64,000 nt of DNA. It comes from Paenibacillus sp. JQZ6Y-1 (GTDB taxonomy: Bacteria > Bacillota > Bacilli > Paenibacillales > Paenibacillaceae). Below the pieces are notes generated by a model. It did not search any database and was not told the DNA's origin. It saw only the letters and a list, made by a program, of their open reading frames with translations. How positions within the stretch are numbered: the first letter of the stretch is position 1; every line of letters starts with the position of its first letter. This document shows, one piece after another, positions 25,524 to 34,509 of this stretch. Location of the stretch: assembly GCF_040719145.1 (NCBI RefSeq), contig NZ_JBFDUZ010000001.1, positions 1,488,001 through 1,552,000 on the forward strand, written 5' to 3'. Both the position numbers and the translations under genes were made by a program.

Positions 25524-27602
25524 ATGACCAATCTAACGAACAACGTAACCCCAACTTGGACTGCCATGCTGCATGGTGCAGACTATAATCCAGAGCAGTG
25601 GAGACATCGCCCAGACATTCTGGAAGAGGATATTCGTTTAATGAAATTGGCAAAATGTAATGTGATGTCGGTCGGCATTTTCTCTTGGGTATCGCTAGAG
25701 CCGGAAGAAGGCGTATATACGTTTGAATGGTTGGATCAGGTACTGGATCGGTTTGCTGCCAACGGCATTTCCGCGTTTTTGGCAACGCCGAGTGGAGCGC
25801 GTCCAGCATGGATGTCCGCTAAGTACCCTGAAGTACTGCGCATTGAGAAGAACCGTGTTCGTAATCTGCATGGCTTCCGTCATAATCATTGCTTTACTTC
25901 GCCAGTCTATCGTGAAAAGGTAGAGAATATCAACACACTGCTCGCAGAACGCTACAGCGATCATCCAGCAGTCATCGGCTGGCATATTTCCAATGAATAT
26001 GGTGGCGAATGTCATTGTGACTATTGTCAGGAAGCATTCCGCAACTGGGTGAAAAAGAAATACAATAACGATCTGGATCAGCTCAATGCAGCATGGTGGA
26101 CTACGTTCTGGAGTCATACATACACCGACTGGTCGCAGGTGGAATCACCAGCGCCGCATGGGGAGACTCAGGTGCATGGGATGAATCTGGACTGGAGACG
26201 CTTTGTGACCGACCAGACGGTAGATTTCTGCCGTCACGAGATTGAGCCGCTGCGCAAGGTAGAACGTTTGCTGCCTGTAACGACGAACTTTATGGAATTT
26301 TTTGAAGGATTGAACTACTGGAAATTCGCTGATCTGCTCGATATTCTGTCTTGGGACAGCTATCCAACATGGCATGACCTGGAAGGCGATGGTATGCAGG
26401 GCGCGAAAATCGCCATGATGCACGATATTGTGCGTTCGATCAAGCAACAGCCGTTTTTGTTGATGGAGAGCACTCCAAGTCTGACGAACTGGCAACCGAT
26501 CAGCAAAAACAAACGTCCGGGCATGCACCTACTGTCTTCGCTGCAAGCGGTCGCGCATGGCTCCGATTCGGTACAATATTTCCAATGGCGTAAAAGTCAG
26601 GGATCGAGTGAAAAACTGCACGGTGCAGTTGTGGATCATGCTGGACATGAGCACACGCGCGTATTCCGCGACGTACAGGATGTGGGTCAAGCGCTGGAAC
26701 AGCTGCAAAGTATTCGTGGCAGTCAGGTAAACGCGGAAGTAGCCGTTATTTTTGACTGGGAAAATCGTTGGGCAGTGAAGGATAGTCAAGGTCCGCGTAA
26801 CAGCGGCATCGGCTATGAACAAACCGTGCTCGACTTTTACCGCGAATTTTGGAAACGAGGCATCGCTGTCGATGTGATCGATATGGAGCAGGATCTGTCC
26901 AAATACAAAGTGGTCGTTGCCCCTATGTTGTATATGGTACGCGATGGTGTAGGCGCAAGCTTTGAGCAATTTGTCAACAATGGCGGTACATTGATCAGCA
27001 GCTACTGGTCTGGCATCGTAAACGAGAATGATCTGTGCTTCCTCGGCGGATTCCCGGGTCCACTGCGCAAGGTATTGGGCATCTGGTCAGAAGAAATAGA
27101 CGGGCTGCATGAAGGCGAGCGTAATCGTATCATTCCAAATGAAGGTAACTCACTGTCGCTGGAAGGTGAATATGCCGTACAGGATCTGTGCGATCTGATC
27201 CATCTGGAGAGCGCCCAGGCACTCGCAACCTATGGCGATGATTTCTACGCTGGTCGTCCTGTACTGACTGTGAATTCATTTGGCGAAGGGGAAGCGTATT
27301 ATGTGGCAGCCCGCACTCGGGATCATTTCCTTAGCGATCTGATCGAAGGAGTAGTAGAGCGCACGCAGGTTACTCGTACACTGGCGACTGTATTGCCGCA
27401 GGATGTAACTGCGCATGCACGCGTACAGGGTGAGAGCGAATTCGTGTTCCTGCAAAATTACAGTGAAGAAACCCGCAGTCTGCAATTGGACGACCGCGAT
27501 TATACGGATTTGCTGCATGGCGACAGTATCGCAGCTGGTAGCCAGATTGAACTGGAATCGTTTGGTATTCGTGTACTGAAACGAGCAGTAACCGTCGAAT
27601 AG
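25524..27602 (+). CDS. ganA: Beta-galactosidase, glycoside hydrolase family 42
   Basis: A 692-residue retaining glycosidase. Acid/base Glu158 sits in HISNEYGG and nucleophile Glu315 in LLMESTPS. Cys123, Cys163, Cys165 and Cys168 form the GH42 zinc site. A trimerisation (class-I-glutamine-amidotransferase-like) domain and a beta domain follow. No signal peptide is present, so it works in the cytosol, presumably on galacto-oligosaccharides imported by the upstream transporter. The name is by analogy with Bacillus ganA. A strong terminator follows. Confidence 0.93.
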   Translation: MTNLTNNVTPTWTAMLHGADYNPEQWRHRPDILEEDIRLMKLAKCNVMSVGIFSWVSLEPEEGVYTFEWLDQVLDRFAANGISAFLATPSGARPAWMSAKYPEVLRIEKNRVRNLHGFRHNHCFTSPVYREKVENINTLLAERYSDHPAVIGWHISNEYGGECHCDYCQEAFRNWVKKKYNNDLDQLNAAWWTTFWSHTYTDWSQVESPAPHGETQVHGMNLDWRRFVTDQTVDFCRHEIEPLRKVERLLPVTTNFMEFFEGLNYWKFADLLDILSWDSYPTWHDLEGDGMQGAKIAMMHDIVRSIKQQPFLLMESTPSLTNWQPISKNKRPGMHLLSSLQAVAHGSDSVQYFQWRKSQGSSEKLHGAVVDHAGHEHTRVFRDVQDVGQALEQLQSIRGSQVNAEVAVIFDWENRWAVKDSQGPRNSGIGYEQTVLDFYREFWKRGIAVDVIDMEQDLSKYKVVVAPMLYMVRDGVGASFEQFVNNGGTLISSYWSGIVNENDLCFLGGFPGPLRKVLGIWSEEIDGLHEGERNRIIPNEGNSLSLEGEYAVQDLCDLIHLESAQALATYGDDFYAGRPVLTVNSFGEGEAYYVAARTRDHFLSDLIEGVVERTQVTRTLATVLPQDVTAHARVQGESEFVFLQNYSEETRSLQLDDRDYTDLLHGDSIAAGSQIELESFGIRVLKRAVTVE

Positions 27603-27616
27603 CATCTGTTATCACA

Positions 27617-27663
27617 AAAGAGCCGCAGGATCGTTATCATGTAACGATCCTGCGGCTCTTTTT
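27617..27663. terminator. Strong terminator between GH42 and GH53 genes
   Basis: A perfect 20-bp stem (27617-27636 with 27642-27661), five-base loop and T-run; A-rich on the left, so it may serve both convergent genes. Confidence 0.93.
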
Positions 27664-27735
27664 GTTATGTGTTTGAATGGAAACCAATGTGCTGCCATTT
27701 GCATTCCTTATAGCCATGAATCATAGAGAGGAAGA

Positions 27736-28767
27736 TTAATTTAGAAAAGCATCCATGGCAATCGTTACTTTCCCTTTGGAATCAAAAGCACCTTTGGTAT
27801 ACGCATACCATGTGCCATACGATTCAGGCTCCCAGTAGAATACGCCCAGACCTTTACCGCCTGAAACGGAACGTGTTTTGGCAAGAATATCAGTCAGGAA
27901 CGCTTTGGCTGTCGTTGGATCACTTGCATCCATACCAACTTCACACACCATGACTTCTTTACCATAGCGAGCCACCATATCGTTCATATTGGTGAGCGCT
28001 TGCTGATCTAGCGTTTGCCAATTGCTTTTATCTGGATAGAGGGACATGCCGATGACATCATATTTTGCGCCATTGGCTTTCAGACCGTCGAACATCCAGC
28101 GGAACAGGGAGTTATCATAGCCATTGGACAAGTGTACGATGACTTTCGTACCCGAGTTCACTTTTTTCACAGCATCGTAGCCGGAGTTGATTAGCTGGGC
28201 AAAATTGCTCATGCTTTTGGATGCACGTCCATCTTCCCACAGCATACCGTCATTGGTCTCATTACCAACCTGTACCCATTCCGGTGTAACGCCTTGCGAT
28301 TTCAATGTATTCAGCACATCGTAAGTATGATCATAGACCGCTTGCTTCAGACCATTGAAGTCTTTGCTCGCCCAAGCGGATGGCTTGGATTGTTGACCCG
28401 GATCTGCCCATTTGTCACTGTAATGGAAATCAATCATAATGCGGAAGCCCATATTTTTGGCACGTACTGCTTGTTTAACAACGTCCGCTTTATTGGAAAA
28501 GTTAATAGATGGATTCACCCATACGCGCAAGCGAATCGAGTTCACACCATGATCTTTCAAAATTTGCAGCAAATCTTGCTTGTTACCAGCATCGTTGTAA
28601 AATGCCCAGTTGTAATATTCCATTTCAGAGAGCCAGCCTACATCCGCACCTTTGGCAAATGCCGTTGCTGCTTCCGCTTTAGGAGCGGGGGAAGTAGCTA
28701 CGCCAAGCCCGCTGATTAATGCAACACTGAGTGCCAGCGCTGTAATCCGTTTGATCATTTTTTTCAT
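27736..28767 (-). CDS. ganB: Secreted arabinogalactan endo-beta-1,4-galactanase, GH53
   Basis: A 343-residue precursor with a Sec signal peptide (KKMIKRITALALSVALISG, cleavage near AEA-AT at about 34). Acid/base Glu170 is in WVQVGNETND and nucleophile Glu276 in VMVCEVGMD. It cuts type I galactan outside the cell into oligosaccharides for the upstream transporter and GH42 enzyme. GGAGG lies 13 bases from the ATG, a rather long spacing. A cre-like site is at 28795-28808. It is convergent with the GH42 gene. Confidence 0.94.
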   Translation of the reverse strand: MKKMIKRITALALSVALISGLGVATSPAPKAEAATAFAKGADVGWLSEMEYYNWAFYNDAGNKQDLLQILKDHGVNSIRLRVWVNPSINFSNKADVVKQAVRAKNMGFRIMIDFHYSDKWADPGQQSKPSAWASKDFNGLKQAVYDHTYDVLNTLKSQGVTPEWVQVGNETNDGMLWEDGRASKSMSNFAQLINSGYDAVKKVNSGTKVIVHLSNGYDNSLFRWMFDGLKANGAKYDVIGMSLYPDKSNWQTLDQQALTNMNDMVARYGKEVMVCEVGMDASDPTTAKAFLTDILAKTRSVSGGKGLGVFYWEPESYGTWYAYTKGAFDSKGKVTIAMDAFLN

Positions 28768-28794
28768 CGTGATCTGTTCGCCTCCAACTATGTT

Positions 28795-28808
28795 TGTATG
28801 CGTTTACA
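28795..28808 (-). promoter_or_regulatory. cre-like operator upstream of GH53 gene
   Basis: TGTATGCGTTTACA differs from the CcpA cre consensus TGWNANCGNTNWCA at one position. It lies just upstream of the GH53 RBS, suggesting glucose repression. Confidence 0.5.
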
Positions 28809-29601
28809 AAAATCATATTCCCAATACGTTCTTCGCGAAGGAACAGATTTATTGTAGCGCGAACACGTCACTAGCGGTACAGATAAAAAGTCAATATTTT
28901 AGCACTTTTGTGAAGATTGTGATGATGGATATATCTCATTTTCGCAATCACCAAGGAAGCATTGCCGTCTTTTGACAAAGCAGTAGCATTTTTGCCATCT
29001 GGCAGCAAGCAAAGTTTACAAGCTGCAAGATTCTGATTATCATAATAAAAGATATACATAGTGTACGGCATCATCCATTCGATGAAAGCGTACCACAGGA
29101 GACACGCAGGCAGAGCGCAAACCTGTTCGCAGGGCATCATCATTTGGAGAGGAAGGGAGGCAGCGGTAGCAACGGGTTGATTGGTTAGCAGGGAAACAGG
29201 ATCAACCATTCATCGATCAGGATGGCAACATCCATCGGCATCATTTCGTCAGGATCAATATAGGCAGCACATCAGTGACATTGTATTACCAATCCGTATG
29301 GCTTGTATGCCAACATACGCGAATGGGATGTTACGGATGCAGAGCGCTGCTATTCACATACAGATGAAGACGGACAGAACGGATGAAGAAATGATGTCAA
29401 GACTGTGCAATCTATTCGTTTCGACCGATATAAGCGATAAGATATGCCGCTGAGGCTACGATACCTTTTCATGAATCTCTAAGCTGGCGTATGTCATCGT
29501 GGGAATCGGAAGGGAACGTCAGAAACTGCGCAGTCAATCACAATACGGACTGGGGTATGACAGAAGCTACAATCGTCAACCAGAGAATGGCAGGAGGATT
29601 T
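28809..29601. other. Long intergenic region between GH53 and amidase genes
   Basis: Almost 800 bases without a convincing gene. Short frames on both strands lack ribosome binding sites and protein-like composition. The right half is presumably the leader of the amidase gene. No recognised riboswitch was found by eye. Confidence 0.4.
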
Positions 29602-31143
29602 ATGAACAAAAAACACAACTGGATACTGGGATTGCTGCTGGTTTTATTCATGCTAGTGCTGCCGACGGCAGTGCATGCAGCGGATCAGGCGCATATCAAC
29701 CTCAATGGCAAAAGTATTGACGTGCCTTCCAATGTGCAGATTACCAGCGTCAAAGGCAGTGTCATGGTGCCATTGCGTCTCGTCGTGGAGCAGCTCGGTT
29801 ATAAAGTAACCTGGTCTGGTTCTACGCAGACTGCCACAATCAAGCAAGGTAAGACTGTGGTAGCACTGACTGCGAACAGCACGACAGCGAATGTCAACGG
29901 CAATGCGGTGGATCTGGAAGCTGCTCCTTTTGTCAAAGGCGGTACGACGCTAGTGCCACTTCGCTTTTTGAGCGAAAATACTGGTGCAACCGTCAAATGG
30001 GACAACAGCTCCAAAACGGTTTACCTAACCACACCGTCTACATCGACACCAACAAGTGGCAACACAACGAATGGTTCGACGACAACGCCAACGAGCGGGA
30101 ACACAACGAACGGTTCGTCAACTGCGCCAACGAGCGGGACGACAGCTAGCTCCAATGCGATGGTGGATTCGATTAGTTTTAGCGATAATCGGATGACGAT
30201 TACAGTGGAGGGAAATGTAACGCCTAAGTCTAGTTCACTGACCAGCCCAGATCGAATCGTTCTTGATCTGCCGAAAACGGCATTGTCCGCAGCTTTTCTG
30301 AATGGACAGCAAATGAGCGTTGGGGATGTCGGCAAGGTCGATGTGACTGGCTATCCACAAGTATCGGGTATTCGCTACTCGCTGTTCAGCGATAGCCCAT
30401 CTGCGGTACGTGTCGTGCTAGATCTGACTGCTGCACAAAAGTACAAGGTGATCACCGATACACCGGGTGTCATCATTGTTGAACTGGATGGCAATGCAAC
30501 AGCGGGTGGTACAACAGGTACGACTACTGGACAAAATGGTTCCACCGATAATGGCTCCACACCTGTACCTGTTACTCCAGGTTCGGGTCCAGGCGATGAT
30601 GGCAAAAAAGTCGTTGTTATTGATGCAGGTCATGGCGGTTCCGACCCAGGTGCAATCAGTATCACGAAGAAGAACGAGAAGGACTTCACACTGGCAGTCG
30701 TTTTGAAAATTCAAGCGCTGCTGCAACAAGAGCCGGATATTGATTTTGTGCTTACGCGCAGTGACGACAGCTATCCGACCTTACCGGATCGCGTCAAGAT
30801 CGCCAACAATCTACACGCCGATGTGTTCGTTTCTATTCATGGCAACAGTACATCGTCAGCAGTGTCGCCAAGCGGTACGGAGATTTATTACACTCGTGCT
30901 GACAGCGTAAGCTTTGCCCAGATGGTACATGATCATGTGGTGCAGGCTCTAGGGTTGCCAGATCGCGGTATCCATGCGAAAAGTCTGCATGTTACGCGTG
31001 AGACGACCATGCCTGCTGTACTGGTGGAGGCTGGTTATTTGAGCAATGCAGGGGATGAATCGCTGATGTACAGCGATGAATTCCAGCAAAAGCTCGCTCA
31101 AGCAGTCGTGGATGCTATCAAGCAATATTTGAATGTGCAATAA
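29602..31143 (+). CDS. N-acetylmuramoyl-L-alanine amidase with stalk and AMIN domains
   Basis: A 513-residue secreted hydrolase. After a signal peptide (about 1-27) come a copper-amine-oxidase-like stalk domain (about 30-140), a Thr/Ser/Gly linker with repeats of TSGNTTNGS, an AMIN domain (about 185-285) that localises the enzyme to the wall or septum, and an Amidase_3 domain (about 335-512). VIDAGHGGSDPGA holds the first zinc His and VLVEAGYLSN the catalytic Glu. It cuts the bond between muramic acid and the stem peptide. ATG 29602 has AGGAGG four bases upstream; an upstream in-frame extension lacks a signal sequence. Confidence 0.93.
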   Translation: MNKKHNWILGLLLVLFMLVLPTAVHAADQAHINLNGKSIDVPSNVQITSVKGSVMVPLRLVVEQLGYKVTWSGSTQTATIKQGKTVVALTANSTTANVNGNAVDLEAAPFVKGGTTLVPLRFLSENTGATVKWDNSSKTVYLTTPSTSTPTSGNTTNGSTTTPTSGNTTNGSSTAPTSGTTASSNAMVDSISFSDNRMTITVEGNVTPKSSSLTSPDRIVLDLPKTALSAAFLNGQQMSVGDVGKVDVTGYPQVSGIRYSLFSDSPSAVRVVLDLTAAQKYKVITDTPGVIIVELDGNATAGGTTGTTTGQNGSTDNGSTPVPVTPGSGPGDDGKKVVVIDAGHGGSDPGAISITKKNEKDFTLAVVLKIQALLQQEPDIDFVLTRSDDSYPTLPDRVKIANNLHADVFVSIHGNSTSSAVSPSGTEIYYTRADSVSFAQMVHDHVVQALGLPDRGIHAKSLHVTRETTMPAVLVEAGYLSNAGDESLMYSDEFQQKLAQAVVDAIKQYLNVQ

Positions 31144-31213
31144 CGATAAAACGTTAACAAAAAAGTGAATCTATTGTTATTTTTAATCGACAACATTTGA
31201 TTCAGTGTGGTAT

Positions 31214-31294
31214 AAATGTGGTAAGCAACTATGATGAAAATATGACGTCACTGTCATTTTGTTTCATTCATAGACGTGCTTACCACATTTTTTT
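31214..31294 (+). terminator. Large-stem terminator after amidase gene
   Basis: Outer 14-bp perfect arms (31214-31227 with 31277-31290) and inner pairing (CTATGA with TCATAG, ATGAC with GTCAT) make one long hairpin ending in TTTTTTT. It takes up part of the 31144-31445 gap. Confidence 0.8.
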
Positions 31295-31445
31295 ATCACT
31301 TTTGGCTGCTTTTATCATACTTTTTTCATAATTGATTCGATTTTTGTCATTTTTGATTAACGGTTCTGACGGGATTGTCAGATAGTATACATAACCCCAT
31401 GATTACGCAGCATGAACAGCCCCATAACCGCTGAGGAGGACATCC

Positions 31446-32660
31446 ATGAAAAGAAAGCTCATTACACTGCTCACTGCTGCTGTATTATTAACTTCCGCTC
31501 CAGACATTAGTCAGGCGGCAGTAACGACCGTACCGATCGGTAAAGTGAATATGCCCGTTAACTTCCGCTCCGGTCCTAACACAGACAGCACCGTGTACAG
31601 TACACTTCAGCCGGGAACAAGCATCAAAGTACTGCGTCAAGTGAACAACTACTGGCTGCGTGTCAAAGTCGGTGTCAAAACAGGCTATGTGTCTGCTAGT
31701 TATATCGACTATAAACCGTCCGCAGATTGGGCAACGGTCAAGAGCAGCACTTCAACCGCGACTGGGTCGGCTACCATTACCTCTGGCAGTGCATCAGGCA
31801 ATGGTACAGTGACCAATGCGTCATCATCCGTTCCGGTGACAACGACAGGCAGTAGTGTTGTCACATCGTCCAGCCCTGTTAGCACGCCGCCAACTACAAG
31901 CGTTTCCAATAATGATGCTACTAGCGCAGCCCCTGCACCGTCTGCGGTGAATGCACCCGGAACAGGGCTTGTGGAAAAAGGCGTGAATTTCCGCGCGGAA
32001 CCAACGACGGGGAGTGCGGTACTTCGTGTATTGCCTGCGGGAGAAGTATTCAGCGCATTGGAGCAGCCTAGCGCAGCTTGGATCAAGATCAAGGATAAAG
32101 ACGGTGTAACGGGATATGTATCCGCAGATTATGTATCCTATACGCTACCTGCTTCGCAGACCGCCGTGCTGTCGGAAGTGCCATCGCAAACAGTGGATCA
32201 AGTGGAAGAACAGCCATTTAATCCGCCAGCTTCATCCTTCAGTTTCCCTACACTATCGACCGGTTCACCGCTCGATGAAGCATCTGCCGACCGTATTATT
32301 GCAAATGCACTTGCGTTACAGGGCGTGACTCAATATGGCTTCGGCAAAAATGAAGCGCCGACTCTGTTTGATTGCTCCTCCTTTACCCGTTATGTATTCG
32401 GGCTGGAAGGTATCGATCTGGCATGGGGAACGCGTTATCAGAAAGATGTTGGCATCGAAGTGGAGCGCGGTCAATGGCAGAAGGGTGATCTGCTATTCTT
32501 CTCCGGCGGCGATCCTAACGTGATTACGCACGTAGGTATTTACGGCGGCGACAACAAGCTGATTCACAATAGCCCAAGCCTGAATGGAATTACGATTTCC
32601 AACCTTGATCTGCAATATTGGGTGGATCATTATGTAACAGCGCGCCGGATACTGCGTTAA
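31446..32660 (+). CDS. Secreted NlpC/P60 endopeptidase with two SH3b domains
   Basis: A 404-residue protein with a signal peptide (cleavage near SQA-AV). SH3b domains lie at about 30-85 and 165-235, separated by a Ser/Thr/Val-rich linker, and an NlpC/P60 domain fills about 275-404. Catalytic Cys310 is in FDCSSFTRYVF and His362 in THVGIYGG. Such enzymes cut D-Glu to diamino-acid links in peptidoglycan stems. GAGGAGG precedes the start. Composition matches the neighbouring amidase gene, with which it may share wall-remodelling duty. Confidence 0.93.
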   Translation: MKRKLITLLTAAVLLTSAPDISQAAVTTVPIGKVNMPVNFRSGPNTDSTVYSTLQPGTSIKVLRQVNNYWLRVKVGVKTGYVSASYIDYKPSADWATVKSSTSTATGSATITSGSASGNGTVTNASSSVPVTTTGSSVVTSSSPVSTPPTTSVSNNDATSAAPAPSAVNAPGTGLVEKGVNFRAEPTTGSAVLRVLPAGEVFSALEQPSAAWIKIKDKDGVTGYVSADYVSYTLPASQTAVLSEVPSQTVDQVEEQPFNPPASSFSFPTLSTGSPLDEASADRIIANALALQGVTQYGFGKNEAPTLFDCSSFTRYVFGLEGIDLAWGTRYQKDVGIEVERGQWQKGDLLFFSGGDPNVITHVGIYGGDNKLIHNSPSLNGITISNLDLQYWVDHYVTARRILR

Positions 32661-32676
32661 ATGAAGACGATATTTG

Positions 32677-32714
32677 CCTGTCCGGGTAAGGATTGGAACT
32701 CGGACAGGTTTTTT
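32677..32714 (+). terminator. Terminator after NlpC/P60 gene
   Basis: An eight-base stem CCTGTCCG (32677-32684) with CGGACAGG (32701-32708), then six T. Confidence 0.85.
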
Positions 32715-32850
32715 GTGTCTTTCATTTGTCAAAATGTTGTGTCTTATCTGCATATGCGTGGCAAAAACATATGTTTGTATGGTATGCTAGACACATTATG
32801 ATGGTAACGTATACTTACTGCAATTGATTATACCCACTCAGGGAGGCAGC

Positions 32851-34467
32851 ATGAATATAGATCCTAAAGCACCAGCAATTGACTGGGAATATGTAGTGCA
32901 AAATTTAAAATCGTCTGTCACGATTGCGGATGCGCGCAAGCCCAATTGCCCGCTCGTATTTGTGAACAGTCATTTCACGGATCTGACCGGTTATACCCGC
33001 GAAGAAGCGGTCGGTTATAACTGCCGTTTTTTGCAGGGCGAGGATACCGATCCAGAAGCCGTTCAAGCATTTCGTGAGGCATTAGCAACACGAACATCCG
33101 TAACAATTGAAATTCTAAATTATCGCAAAGACGGCACTTCCTTCTGGAACGAGGTCAATCTGGACCCGATTTTTGACCAGAATGGAGAATGCCATTATTT
33201 TGTTGGTATTCAATTTGATATTACCAAACGTAAAGAAGCCGAATTGCAGGTTCTCAAAGCCAAAGACCAAGCAGAAAGCGCGAATGTCGCCAAAAGCCGG
33301 TTTCTTGCCAATATCAGTCACGAGATTCGTACACCACTAAATGGGATTATCGGGATGACCGAGCTGATTCTGTTGAATGAGGTAGAGGAAGATCTGCGTG
33401 ACAATATGAAAATTGTGCAAAATAGTGCGGAAACGCTGCTAACGCTAATCAATGATATCCTTGACTTCTCCAAAGCCGAAGCAGGCAAGATGAACCTCGA
33501 AAGTATCGAGTACAATCTGTACGAGCTGATGGATATGACGATTAAAGCGCATCGTCCGCTTACATTGGAGAAAAAAATCAATCTGAATCTGCATATTGGT
33601 CATAATGTACCGCAATTGGTATACGGTGATCCGCATCGTCTCAAGCAGGTTCTTAACAATCTGATCAGCAATGCCGTCAAATTCACACGCCAGGGTGCAG
33701 TAGATGTATACGTAAATGGGGCTGCTGATAACGGTGAGGAAATCCAACTGCATTTTCGAGTGAAGGATACCGGTATCGGTATTGCTGCCAAGGATCTGGG
33801 CAAGCTCTTCCAAAGCTTTAGTCAGGTCGATGATTCACAAAGTCGTGAATTTGGCGGTACTGGTTTAGGTCTGGTCATCAGTCAGCAGATTGTAGAGCTG
33901 ATGAACGGCGAGATTACTGTGGAAAGCGAACAGGGACAGGGGAGTACCTTCCAGTTTACGATTCCTGTACGTTATCCAGCGATCTCCAGCCGACGCAGCG
34001 ACGCAAGTACTGTTGTGAAAAAGCTATCAGAGAGTGTTGCCCGTCAACCGAAGCATGTAGATGCACCGGACAAAGCATCTGCTCGTCTGAATGTATTGCT
34101 TGCAGACGACGATCGGATCAGCTGCATCATCACGTCCCGTATGCTGAATAAGCTGGGATATTATGTTGATGTAGTCGATAACGGGCTGGAAGTCATCCGT
34201 ATGCTAGAGCAGGATGATAGCTATGATCTGGTGCTGATGGATATTCAGATGCCAGTGATGGATGGTCTGGAATCGACCTATGCAATCCGTAATTCCACTA
34301 CAATCAAGAATCGAAACATTCCTATCATTGCTGTGACCGCCAATGCGTTCAAAGATGATGAGGATAATGTGATCGCCGCTGGAATGAACGGTGCATTGTC
34401 CAAACCGGTACAGATCGAGCGTCTTGCCGAATTGGGACAACAATTAGAAAAGCAAAGATATAAATAA
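32851..34467 (+). CDS. LOV-domain hybrid histidine kinase (blue-light sensor) with receiver
   Basis: A 538-residue soluble hybrid kinase. Residues 10-125 are a PAS domain of LOV type: GYNCRFLQG contains Cys58, the residue that forms the light-driven adduct with FMN, and the NYRKDG and FWNEV blocks provide flavin contacts. A HisKA domain (His157 in ISHEIRTPLNG), an HATPase_c domain (N box NAVKF, DTGIGI, GGTGLGL) and a receiver (Asp464 in VLMDIQMP) follow. No membrane segment. ATG 32851 has GGGAGG upstream. The output partner is not in the window. Confidence 0.93.
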   Translation: MNIDPKAPAIDWEYVVQNLKSSVTIADARKPNCPLVFVNSHFTDLTGYTREEAVGYNCRFLQGEDTDPEAVQAFREALATRTSVTIEILNYRKDGTSFWNEVNLDPIFDQNGECHYFVGIQFDITKRKEAELQVLKAKDQAESANVAKSRFLANISHEIRTPLNGIIGMTELILLNEVEEDLRDNMKIVQNSAETLLTLINDILDFSKAEAGKMNLESIEYNLYELMDMTIKAHRPLTLEKKINLNLHIGHNVPQLVYGDPHRLKQVLNNLISNAVKFTRQGAVDVYVNGAADNGEEIQLHFRVKDTGIGIAAKDLGKLFQSFSQVDDSQSREFGGTGLGLVISQQIVELMNGEITVESEQGQGSTFQFTIPVRYPAISSRRSDASTVVKKLSESVARQPKHVDAPDKASARLNVLLADDDRISCIITSRMLNKLGYYVDVVDNGLEVIRMLEQDDSYDLVLMDIQMPVMDGLESTYAIRNSTTIKNRNIPIIAVTANAFKDDEDNVIAAGMNGALSKPVQIERLAELGQQLEKQRYK

Positions 34468-34509
34468 TAAAAAGGAATTGATGCAAAGCATCAATTCCTT
34501 TTTATTATT
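34463..34509. terminator. Bidirectional terminator at left edge of AT-rich island
   Basis: A perfect 22-bp stem (34463-34484 with 34488-34509) with a three-base loop. It contains both the LOV kinase stop and the stop of the minus-strand HD-like gene, so it ends both. Confidence 0.92.

Noticed and set aside
28871-29453. Two overlapping frames of 112 (minus) and 90 (plus) residues
   Set aside because: No ribosome binding sites, low-quality protein composition and no recognisable motif; treated as intergenic.
30040-30150. Short tandem repeats as a possible CRISPR or minisatellite
   Set aside because: They are in-frame repeats encoding the TSGNTTNGS linker; no spacer structure.
30021-30335. Val-rich minus-strand frame
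   Set aside because: Reverse of the Thr/Ser/Gly linker of the amidase.
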